Of a stretch of 24,280 nt of DNA, positions 14,401-20,041 are shown in pieces. A program made the position numbers and the translations under genes. Below the pieces are notes generated by a model. The model was not told the DNA's origin, did no database searches, and saw nothing but the letters and a program-made list of their open reading frames with translations. The stretch spans positions 1-24,280 of the forward strand of contig JACDFX010000001.1 of assembly GCA_013815575.1 (NCBI GenBank). The letters run 5' to 3'. Source of the stretch: Rubrobacter sp. (lineage in GTDB: Bacteria > Actinomycetota > Rubrobacteria > Rubrobacterales > Rubrobacteraceae). The first letter of the stretch is position 1, and each line of letters opens with the position of its first letter.

Positions 14401-14544
14401 GTGCGCGAACGGGTAACATTCGGAATCTTGATTGTGCTCCTGATCTTTCTCTTCGCCTTCACGTTCGCCGTCCTCGGTAAGGGCGAGTACGAACCCGCCG
14501 GGCGTCCCTCGTCTCCCCCACTCGCCCTCTCCCTCCCGGCTTGA
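14401..14544 (+). CDS. Small single-pass membrane protein (47 aa)
   Basis: A GTG start with AGGAG about five bases upstream opens a 47-aa frame: VRERVTFGILIVLLIFLFAFTFAVLG, then a short GKGEYEPAGRP tail ending in PPLALSLPA. Residues 6-26 form one hydrophobic helix, with a basic N-terminus (cytosol) and a Pro-rich outside tail, so a small bitopic membrane protein is likely. A TAGAAT hexamer (14363-14368) lies upstream. Its stop is one base from the stop of the opposing monooxygenase gene, which shows dense convergent packing. No family is recognised. Small size means some risk that it is not translated; the ribosome-binding site and clean hydrophobic helix argue for it. Confidence 0.6.
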   Translation: MRERVTFGILIVLLIFLFAFTFAVLGKGEYEPAGRPSSPPLALSLPA

Positions 14545-14545
14545 C

Positions 14546-14857
14546 CTAAGCTTCGGCGGCACCTCGCTGCACCGCCACCTCGTAGGACGACATCTTCGGG
14601 TGTCCCCTGAGCAACCCTTCCGTGCCGCCCCTGGCGTGAGCTTTGGCGAATTCTTCACTACCCACCCACGCGTCGAAGGCCTCGCGGTCGCGCCAGCGCG
14701 TGACCACGAGCACCTCGTCTTCTTCAGCCGACTTCAAGACCTCCATCGAGACGAAGCCGGGGAAGTCCTGGACGTAGCCCCTACTCCCGGCGAACCGCTC
14801 CACGACGGCGTCAGCCGCGCCCTCGGCGACCGGCAGGCTGTTCATAATGGCTATCAC
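14546..14857 (-). CDS. HmoA/IsdG-like antibiotic biosynthesis monooxygenase
   Basis: The 103-aa protein fits the ABM (dimeric ferredoxin-like) fold: AIMNSLPV, a VVERFAGSRGYVQDFPGFVSMEVL helix-strand block and VLVVTRWRDREAFDAWVGSEEFAKAHA. IsdG/HmoA-type enzymes open haem oxidatively with an Asn-Trp-His set. Here N6, W64 and H74 occupy matching places (W and H ten apart), which supports haem degradation over quinone monooxygenation. The family also has members that detoxify other compounds, so the substrate remains inferred. It faces the 47-aa ORF convergently and follows the GGDEF gene by 14 bases on the same strand, so it may belong to that transcript. Confidence 0.83.
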   Translation of the reverse strand: MIAIMNSLPVAEGAADAVVERFAGSRGYVQDFPGFVSMEVLKSAEEDEVLVVTRWRDREAFDAWVGSEEFAKAHARGGTEGLLRGHPKMSSYEVAVQRGAAEA

Positions 14858-14871
14858 GTCTATCCTCCGGT

Positions 14872-15798
14872 CTACCGCGCGACGACGATGCCGCCGCCGC
14901 CTACACGCTTAGCCATCCCGAGCGCCTTCAGGGTCTCCGTCATCAGCTCCGACGCGTTGGAGCCGTGCGCCGGATACTCGGCCAGGCCGGCGTCAACTTC
15001 GAAGCCGTCCGGGTCTTCGGCCAGACGCTCGGAGACGCGCTCCGCCACCCGGTAGGCGTCCTCGCTGTTGCTGCCGGGCAGGATGACGCACACCTCGTCG
15101 TCGCCGAAGCGGGCGCAGACGGCCGTCTCCGGTGCGAGATCCACCACCGTCTCGGCCAGGCGGCGCAGGACGTCGCGGGCGCGGCCCAGGTTCCCCTCGG
15201 CCACCGTCTCGGTAAAGTCGACCACGTCGAAGGCGAGAACGGCGAACTTCTCGTGATCCCTCACGGCGGTTGGCAGAAGCAGGCGATTGAACTGCTCCCG
15301 ATCCGGCAGGCCGGTGACGAGGTCGGTCGCCTCCGCGCGCACGAGCGCCCGCTCCATCTCTCTCATGGCGGTCTCCTCGAAGGCCTGGAGGCCCTGCTCG
15401 GTCACCCAGTCGGAGGCCTGCAGGAGCTTGACGAAGAACCTCGCCACCTCGCTTCCCGAAGCCACCGACAGGTCCACGCCCCCCTCGACGGAGAGCCAGA
15501 CGCACCGCCGGAGCACGGAGAAGTCCTCTATGACGCCCACGGCGTCCCGTCCGAGCGCGTGCTGGTCGTCGGCGATCCTGGCGACTAGCGTGCGGATCTC
15601 ACCCCCCCGATTGAAACCCTCGACGCCCTCGGAGCTCTCCAGAAAGCCGGCGAAGACGGTGGTCAACTCCTCCATCCTGGCGACCATGCGCCCGGAGGGC
15701 TCGTCTTCGCCTAATCCTCCGCGTTTCTCCTTCCAGCTCGTCAAGATATTGGGCAGGTCCTGGCGGATGCGATCGACTATCTGAGGTGGTGTCTCCAT
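14872..15798 (-). CDS. Degenerate GGDEF protein with RsbRD-like N-terminal region
   Basis: The C-terminal half has a GGDEF-type fold: ATDLVTGLPDREQFNRLL, LAFDVVDFTETV and then RFGDDEVCVILPG (about residues 230-241), where canonical GGDEF is replaced by FGDDE. The second Asp-turn region also lacks the usual FKxxND GH pattern. It is therefore probably not an active diguanylate cyclase, but may bind GTP or c-di-GMP, or act as a scaffold. The N-terminal 150 residues, with NILTSWKEKRGG, MEELTTVFAGFLESSEG and the helical VIEDFSVLRRCVWLSVEGG, resemble the RsbRD N-terminal sensor region. The frame is open to 15858, but I choose the ATG at 15798. A TATACT hexamer sits exactly 7 bases before it, and nothing like a ribosome site precedes the earlier ATGs. 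Length is then 308 aa. Confidence 0.75.
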   Translation of the reverse strand: METPPQIVDRIRQDLPNILTSWKEKRGGLGEDEPSGRMVARMEELTTVFAGFLESSEGVEGFNRGGEIRTLVARIADDQHALGRDAVGVIEDFSVLRRCVWLSVEGGVDLSVASGSEVARFFVKLLQASDWVTEQGLQAFEETAMREMERALVRAEATDLVTGLPDREQFNRLLLPTAVRDHEKFAVLAFDVVDFTETVAEGNLGRARDVLRRLAETVVDLAPETAVCARFGDDEVCVILPGSNSEDAYRVAERVSERLAEDPDGFEVDAGLAEYPAHGSNASELMTETLKALGMAKRVGGGGIVVAR

Positions 15799-15805
15799 GC
15801 CGACC

Positions 15806-15811
15806 AGTATA
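15806..15811 (-). promoter_or_regulatory. -10 hexamer TATACT before the GGDEF gene
   Basis: TATACT (15811-15806 on the minus strand, 5 of 6 to consensus) is followed by 7 bases and the ATG, which would make transcription begin at the start codon. No good -35 is visible 17 bases upstream, so support is partial. Confidence 0.4.
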
Positions 15812-15855
15812 CCTGCGCCCATTCTCCCCCGCGGTAGCCGACGGGGCCCACGACG

Positions 15856-15911
15856 CAACCTTTTTCCTCTGGCGTCCGTATAAAGGTTGTCGGGCGGTAA
15901 AAGCGCCCGAC
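15856..15911. repeat. Two adjacent inverted repeats between GGDEF and sigma genes
   Basis: CAACCTTT (15856-15863) pairs with AAAGGTTG (15882-15889) around an 18-base loop. GTCGGGCG (15889-15896) pairs with CGCCCGAC (15904-15911) around a 7-base loop. The two stems share base 15889. A TATAAA hexamer (15879-15884) lies in the first repeat. They lie in the divergent gap, so they may be operators or the 5' end of a structured leader. No T-run follows on either strand, so a terminator is unlikely. Confidence 0.5.
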
Positions 15912-15929
15912 GGGTCCTAAGAAGAAGGG

Positions 15930-15957
15930 TTTAGAAAAGGGCGGTACCCGGTAGATT
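15930..15957 (+). promoter_or_regulatory. Candidate promoter of the sigma factor gene
   Basis: TTTAGA (15930-15935) and TAGATT (15952-15957), 16 bases apart, each match consensus at 4 of 6 positions. Transcription would start about 50 bases before the TTG at 16015. An alternative is TATAAA at 15879-15884, which would put the hairpin at the transcript 5' end. Confidence 0.35.
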
Positions 15958-16014
15958 AGGAGTAGTTATCGAAATTGATCTCGGGTGGGCCGCGCGTTTC
16001 GTGAGGAGGGCATT

Positions 16015-16899
16015 TTGAAGCCGGAGGCCAGCAAGCGGACAGAGGGACAGAAGCCGGAGAGGGAGCAGGAGACGCCGGAGCTCCTCGCCAAGTACCTCGC
16101 GCACATCGGACAGGGCAACCTGCTTTCACACAGGGAGGAGATCGACCTCTCCAACCGGGCGAAGGCCGGCGACGCGCGGGCCAGGCAGAGGCTCATCGAG
16201 AAGAACCTGAGGCTCGTCGTCTCCGTGGCGAAAAAGTACCGGGGCTACGGGCTGCCCTTCGAGGACCTGATCCAGGAGGGCAATATCGGCCTCATGAAGG
16301 CCGTCGAGAAGTTCGACCCCGACCGGGGCTTCAGGTTCTCGACGTACGCCACGTGGTGGATCCGCCAGGCCGTGCAGCGCGCCGTCGCCGACAAGGGCCG
16401 GACCATTCGGGTGCCGGTTCATATGACGGAGAAGATCCGCAAGGTCAGCCGCGCCATCGCCGAGCTCTCCCTGCGCTTCGAGCGCGAGCCAACCCGCGAG
16501 GAGGTCGCCAGGCACCTCGAGTGGGACCTCGACGAGGTGCGCCTCACGATGCGGGCGATACCGGACGCCACGAGCCTCAACCAGCCCGTCTCCAGCGATG
16601 ACACGGCCTCCCAGCTTGGGGATTTTATCGAGGACGAGAAGGTCTCCGACACGCCCGATACGGTCATGCGAGAGATGGAGACGGCCTACCTCAGGGAGGC
16701 CATCGACCACCTCCCCGACAGGGCGCGATACGTGCTCGTCAGGCGCTACGGCCTCGACGACAACGAGCCCGCCACCCTCGCCGAACTCGGCGAGGAGCTG
16801 GACATCTCGCGCGAGCGGGTGCGCCAGCTCCAGCGCGAGGCGGAGCGAATCCTCAAGGCCGGCGAGTACGGCCGAATCCTCCGCGACGCCGTAGCCTAG
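16015..16899 (+). CDS. RNA polymerase sigma70 factor, RpoD/SigA-like group 1-2
   Basis: The protein covers regions 1.2, 2, 3 and 4 of a sigma70 factor but has no region 1.1, at 294 aa. Visible are region 1.2 ([23 protein letters not shown]), region 2 ([38 protein letters not shown], and [30 protein letters not shown]), region 3 (a [12 protein letters not shown] helix) and region 4.2 HTH ([28 protein letters not shown]). The conserved -35-contacting SRERVRQ is intact. In region 2.4, the residue matching E. coli T440 is Q, whereas Q437 is kept. The TTG start is favoured because GTGAGGAGGG lies just before it; a GTG at 15985 has no ribosome site. An intrinsic terminator follows directly. This is either the primary factor of a region 1.1-less lineage or a group-2 paralogue. 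Confidence 0.9.
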   Translation: MKPEASKRTEGQKPEREQETPELLAKYLAHIGQGNLLSHREEIDLSNRAKAGDARARQRLIEKNLRLVVSVAKKYRGYGLPFEDLIQEGNIGLMKAVEKFDPDRGFRFSTYATWWIRQAVQRAVADKGRTIRVPVHMTEKIRKVSRAIAELSLRFEREPTREEVARHLEWDLDEVRLTMRAIPDATSLNQPVSSDDTASQLGDFIEDEKVSDTPDTVMREMETAYLREAIDHLPDRARYVLVRRYGLDDNEPATLAELGEELDISRERVRQLQREAERILKAGEYGRILRDAVA

Positions 16900-16905
16900 G
16901 GAGGC

Positions 16906-16943
16906 ACGGGCAGGGGTATTGAATCCCTGCCCGTCTTGCTTTT
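16906..16943 (+). terminator. Intrinsic terminator of the sigma gene
   Basis: ACGGGCAGGG (16906-16915) and CCCTGCCCGT (16925-16934) form a perfect 10-bp stem with a 9-base loop, followed by a T-rich stretch ending in TTTT (16940-16943). It starts 7 bases after the sigma stop codon. Confidence 0.85.
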
Positions 16944-16949
16944 GGCCAG

Positions 16950-16966
16950 CGGTTCATCGTGAACCG
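16950..16966. repeat. 17-bp palindrome CGGTTCA-N3-TGAACCG
   Basis: Arms of 7 bp around a 3-base centre lie just behind the terminator and 30 bases before the first GTG of the PAP2 gene. It looks like an operator for a dimeric regulator of the PAP2/MBL genes, but could be a small RNA hairpin. It is not the actinobacterial LexA box, which has GAAC on the outside left arm. Confidence 0.45.
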
Positions 16967-16995
16967 TAACCGAATTTCCACCGGGCTCTCTTTTC

Positions 16996-17694
16996 GTGTC
17001 CGTGGCGGACGTCTCTGTTAGCGTTTATCTCGTGAGGGCTAGAGGACGCGGGATCTTTTTTGCGTGGGCCGCCGCTTTTGCTGCGCTCTCGTCGGCGGCC
17101 GGCGCCGGGCGACTGGAGGGCTTCGACGTCTGGCTCTTGCGGATCGTGCAGGCGCGTTCTTCCGCGTTTCTAGACGCTGTGGGGAGCGCGTTTTCGGTAC
17201 CGGGGAGGGCTGAGGTATCCGTGGCGGCGCTGGCCGTGCTGGCGGGCGTGCTCTACCTGCGGGGCCGAGGTGGGCTGGGGTGGAGGCTTCTGGTCGCTCT
17301 ACTCGCGACCGCGGTCGTGGAGATCGTGCTGAAGTTCGTCCTGCCGCAGGCTCCGGTGCCGCAAGAGGTCGGGCGCGTGCCGGACCCCTCGATCATCGAC
17401 TTCGACACCCCCTACCCCTACCCGAGCGGCCACATGCTGCGGGCGGTCCTCGTTCTCGGGACCGTCTACCTCCTCTGGCCCAACCCGCTGGTGCGGGTCG
17501 GCGTCGTCCTGATCCTCGCCGGCTCCGCCCTGGCCCGCATCTACCTCGGCACCCACTGGCCCTCAGACGTCCTCGGGGGCGCCCTGCTCGGGGCCGCCGG
17601 CCTGGCGTGGGCGTTCGGGACGAGGGGAGATGTTACCGATGGGCCAACGTCCCGCAAGACCGGACAGGGGAGGGAATCTTGGAAGTCACGGTAG
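16996..17694 (+). CDS. PAP2-family membrane phosphatase
   Basis: The 232-aa protein has about five hydrophobic helices and the PAP2 motifs: PSGH in YPYPSGHMLRA and ARIYLGTHWPSDVLGG as the third motif with its catalytic histidine. The first motif (K-x6-R-P) is degenerate: KFVLPQAPVP has no arginine at the expected place. PAP2 enzymes dephosphorylate phosphatidic acid or undecaprenyl pyrophosphate. The start is unclear: GTG codons at 16996, 17002 and 17032 all lack a good ribosome site. The latest still leaves the first helix (GIFFAWAAAFAALSSAAG) intact. Its 3' end overlaps the MBL gene by 16 bases. Loss of the arginine may weaken substrate binding; activity is not certain. Confidence 0.82.
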   Translation: MSVADVSVSVYLVRARGRGIFFAWAAAFAALSSAAGAGRLEGFDVWLLRIVQARSSAFLDAVGSAFSVPGRAEVSVAALAVLAGVLYLRGRGGLGWRLLVALLATAVVEIVLKFVLPQAPVPQEVGRVPDPSIIDFDTPYPYPSGHMLRAVLVLGTVYLLWPNPLVRVGVVLILAGSALARIYLGTHWPSDVLGGALLGAAGLAWAFGTRGDVTDGPTSRKTGQGRESWKSR

Positions 17695-18437
17695 TAGGGT
17701 CGGGGACGGTGGTGCCCCGGCTGGGGCGTCGGCAGAGCTGCGTCGTGGTGGAGGCGGGCGGGGAGACGCTCGTCTTCGACCTCGGCTCGGGGGCGGTGCG
17801 GGGCATGGTGCGGTCGGGCCTCGACCCGTTTGCCGTGGACAGGATCTTCTTTACCCACTTCCACCCGGACCACACGGTGGACGCCGTCAACCTGCTTTTC
17901 ACCATCAAGTACGGCGCGGAGGAGGAGCGGACCCGCCCGTTGCACCTCGCCGGCCCCGAGCCCTTCCGCCGTTTCTGGAAGTCGGTGCTGGCGGTCTGGG
18001 GGGAGACGATGTCCGGCGAGTACCCGACCCACGTCTCCGAGTTGCCCCGGAAAGGCACCGCCCCCCTGGACCTGCCCGGCTGCAAACTCTCCTGGGCCCC
18101 GACGGAGCACAGCCCGGAGAGCATCGCCTACAGGCTCGACGGCCCGGAAGGGGCGTTCGTTTACACGGGCGATACGGAGTACAGCGAGTCGGTGGTGGGT
18201 TTGGCCCGCGGGGCACACACCCTACTGATCGAATGCACCGGCCCCGACGACGAACCCCTCCCTCATCACCTGACGCCGTCCGGGGCCGCGCGGGTCGCAC
18301 GCGAGGCAGACGTAGATCGCGTCGTCCTTACCCACCTCCACCCGTCGGTGGACGACGATTCTCTGGTCTCGAAGGTGCGGGAAGGGTACGGCGGCGAGGT
18401 CGTCGTCGCCGAAGACGGCCTGCGGCTCCGCGTCTAA
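17679..18437 (+). CDS. Metallo-beta-lactamase-fold hydrolase (RNase Z-like)
   Basis: The protein starts at a TTG with GGGGAGGG in front, giving LEVTVVGSGTVVPRLGRRQS, 252 aa. It shows VFDLGSGAV, the zinc motif THFHPDH, the later histidine in LSWAPTEHSPESIAYRLDG, GAFVYTGDTEY (the aspartate ligand) and VVLTHLHPS near the C-terminus. The set matches the MBL superfamily, ribonuclease Z/ElaC-like subfamily. A tRNA 3'-processing role cannot be claimed because that subfamily also contains arylsulfatases and phosphodiesterases. The open frame reaches back to 17280 through the PAP2 gene, but that part is not homologous, so it is excluded. It is coupled to the PAP2 gene by a short overlap. Confidence 0.87.
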   Translation: MEVTVVGSGTVVPRLGRRQSCVVVEAGGETLVFDLGSGAVRGMVRSGLDPFAVDRIFFTHFHPDHTVDAVNLLFTIKYGAEEERTRPLHLAGPEPFRRFWKSVLAVWGETMSGEYPTHVSELPRKGTAPLDLPGCKLSWAPTEHSPESIAYRLDGPEGAFVYTGDTEYSESVVGLARGAHTLLIECTGPDDEPLPHHLTPSGAARVAREADVDRVVLTHLHPSVDDDSLVSKVREGYGGEVVVAEDGLRLRV

Positions 18438-18457
18438 CGCCCTCCTATCCTCCGGGC

Positions 18458-19438
18458 TCAGTACTTTCTGTTTAGCCCTATGGCGTCGCCCCTGCCGAGG
18501 GAGCGCTCCGAGGTCTGGCACGGCCCGTTGGAGTCTTCGCTCATGGTGAGGTTGCCGTGGGAGCCCTCGGGTGCCTCGCCCAGACCGAAGGTGTGACCGC
18601 GCTCGTGGGTCATCGAGGACTCCACGTCGTAGCGTCCCCTGCACGAGCCGGTCACGCGAGTGGTCCAGCTATAATCGTACTTGTTCAGGCGGATGTCCGT
18701 GTGGGCGACCCTGTCCGGGCCGTCCTGGATCCAGCTCCAGAGGCAGTTAAAGGCCGTGTAACCGTATGGCAGGTCCCCGAAACCGACAACGCTCTTGCGG
18801 TCGTTGGAGGTGCAAGAGGCGTTGCTCCTTATATCCACCGAACGATTGGTGCCACCCTCGTAGATAAGCCGGCCCCGGACGCCGTCCTCAATGCCGCAAA
18901 CGTCCCGCACGTTTGAGACGTTGACGCCACCGCGGCCCATCGCCCCAACAGCCCCGGATTTGGAGAGGTTGGAGGGGATGCTGCGGCCGTTCACGTACCA
19001 GCGACTGTAGTTGTACAACTTGACGTCCCGGGAGTAGTAGAAGGAGTCTTGGCACGGGCTCAGGGCGCGCGTTTCGAGTTTGGGGGGCGCTTCCGAGCCC
19101 GTCTCCCGGCCCACGTCGTCGAGAAGGATCTTGTCGCCGCGGGGGTTGCTAACGACGAGGTGTTGGCCCCCACCGGCAGACGCGGCCTCGGCGGTGACGG
19201 CCATGCCAGGCTCGGGCACCACCGCCCCGACGCCGCCGTCCACGATCACGCGCCCGGCCACCGGACACCTCTCCTCGTCCAGAACCTCAGGCAACGCGCC
19301 GGCCCGGATCTCCTGCTTGTACCGCGAGCAGGCCTCGTAAACCGCCTCGTCCGCCTGCGCCAACAACGACCCTGCAAACATCCCTACCGCCGTGCAGGCC
19401 AGCGCAAGGGCCGCGACTATCGACGCTACTCGCTTCAT
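18458..19438 (-). CDS. Secreted metzincin-like metallopeptidase
   Basis: The 326-aa protein begins with a signal peptide (MKRVASIVAALALACTAVGMFAGSLLAQA, cut probably after the AQA at 27-29). Near the C-terminus it has a zinc motif of the metzincin type: H278-E279-R-G-H282-x-x-G285-x-x-E288, with Met299 in NLTMS as the Met-turn. The third zinc ligand is Glu rather than the usual His (or Asp in snapalysin). Six cysteines after the signal (131, 181, 209, 232, 266, 307 or nearby) suggest disulfides. The frame is open to 19699, but the ATG at 19438 has GAGGGGG upstream and a clear promoter before it. It is probably an extracellular protease. Substrate is unknown, and the Glu ligand leaves some doubt about activity. 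Confidence 0.78.
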   Translation of the reverse strand: MKRVASIVAALALACTAVGMFAGSLLAQADEAVYEACSRYKQEIRAGALPEVLDEERCPVAGRVIVDGGVGAVVPEPGMAVTAEAASAGGGQHLVVSNPRGDKILLDDVGRETGSEAPPKLETRALSPCQDSFYYSRDVKLYNYSRWYVNGRSIPSNLSKSGAVGAMGRGGVNVSNVRDVCGIEDGVRGRLIYEGGTNRSVDIRSNASCTSNDRKSVVGFGDLPYGYTAFNCLWSWIQDGPDRVAHTDIRLNKYDYSWTTRVTGSCRGRYDVESSMTHERGHTFGLGEAPEGSHGNLTMSEDSNGPCQTSERSLGRGDAIGLNRKY

Positions 19439-19497
19439 GCTATCCCCCTCGTAAGACCGGGACACCCCTACATCTTGTGTGCCCCAAGCAACCCCAT

Positions 19498-19526
19498 ACT
19501 CTACGCAGGCCGTGGGGCGGACGCAA
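19498..19526 (-). promoter_or_regulatory. Candidate promoter of the metzincin-like gene
   Basis: TTGCGT (19526-19521) and TAGAGT (19503-19498), 17 bp apart on the minus strand, lie in the 119-base gap in front of the protease. This would give an untranslated leader of about 50 bases with a Shine-Dalgarno, unlike the fur promoter. Confidence 0.5.
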
Positions 19527-19557
19527 GGGCAAAAGGGGTGGGGTCTCCTTTCGGTGC

Positions 19558-19968
19558 CTAACCCGTGCAGGCGGCGCAGCGGCCGTGGAGCGTGATCTCG
19601 TGCCAGTCGGTCACGAAGCCGGTCTCCCGCTCGACCTGCAAGGCCAGGTACTCCATGAGCTCCTCGTTGAACTCTATGACGGCCCCGCACTCGTCGCATC
19701 GGGCATGATGGTGTACGCGCTCGGTGGAGAGCTCGTACCGCGAGTACCCCTCCCCGAAGTCCTCTTTGCGTACGACCCCGAGCTCCGTCAAAAGGTCCAG
19801 CGTCCGGTATACCGTGGACAGCCCGAGCTCTGGGTGCCCCCCCTTGACCCGGTCGTAGAGCTCCTCCGCCGAAAGATGCCGCTCCCCCTCCAGCTCGCGC
19901 ACGATCACCCGCCGCTGGTTGGTGAGGCGGTAGCCCCGGTCCCTGAGTATGCGTTCGAGATCCAGCAT
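19558..19968 (-). CDS. Fur-family metal-dependent transcriptional regulator
   Basis: The 136-aa protein has the Fur winged helix (about residues 1-80, RDRGYRLTNQRRVIVRELEG and LGLSTVYRTLDLLTELGVV) and a C-terminal dimerisation domain with HHHARCDECGAVIEF and the terminal CAAC (both halves of the structural zinc site). The ERVHHHARCDECG metal-site pattern is general to Fur, Zur and PerR; no residue I can see distinguishes iron, zinc or peroxide sensing. It is 73 bases downstream of the MMPL transporter on the same strand and upstream of the metzincin-like gene. Its own promoter has a 17-bp palindrome over the -35, and the ATG has no Shine-Dalgarno, which fits self-regulation and a leaderless message. 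Confidence 0.9.
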   Translation of the reverse strand: MLDLERILRDRGYRLTNQRRVIVRELEGERHLSAEELYDRVKGGHPELGLSTVYRTLDLLTELGVVRKEDFGEGYSRYELSTERVHHHARCDECGAVIEFNEELMEYLALQVERETGFVTDWHEITLHGRCAACTG

Positions 19969-19975
19969 CCCGTAC

Positions 19976-20004
19976 AGTCTAGCCCCGCGACATTACGAGA
20001 TCAA
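19976..20004 (-). promoter_or_regulatory. Promoter of the fur-like gene, leaderless type
   Basis: TTGATC (20004-19999) and TAGACT (19981-19976) on the minus strand are 17 bp apart, each matching 4 of 6 consensus bases. Seven bases (GTACGGG) separate the -10 from the ATG at 19968, so transcription would begin at the start codon. Confidence 0.55.
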
Positions 20005-20014
20005 GAATTGATCT
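19998..20014. promoter_or_regulatory. 17-bp palindrome over the fur -35, likely operator
   Basis: AGATCAA and TTGATCT flank a GAA centre (7-3-7). The palindrome covers the whole -35 of the fur promoter, so a bound dimer would block polymerase. It differs from the classical TGATAAT-type Fur box, so a different regulator or a variant box is possible. Confidence 0.55.
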
Positions 20015-20041
20015 TATCCGTTCGTTGCGAGGGCGGAAACG

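Noticed and set aside
15889..15911. Intrinsic terminator
   Set aside because: The GC-rich stem has no T-run after it on either strand.
16950..16966. LexA (SOS) box
   Set aside because: The box needs GAAC on the left and GTTC on the right; here the arms are reversed.
17280..17678. N-terminal extension of the metallo-beta-lactamase frame
   Set aside because: It is an out-of-frame reading of the PAP2 gene; the TTG at 17679 has a ribosome site and homology begins there.
19439..19699. N-terminal extension of the metzincin frame
   Set aside because: The ATG at 19438 begins a clear signal peptide with a ribosome site. The upstream part overlaps fur in another frame.
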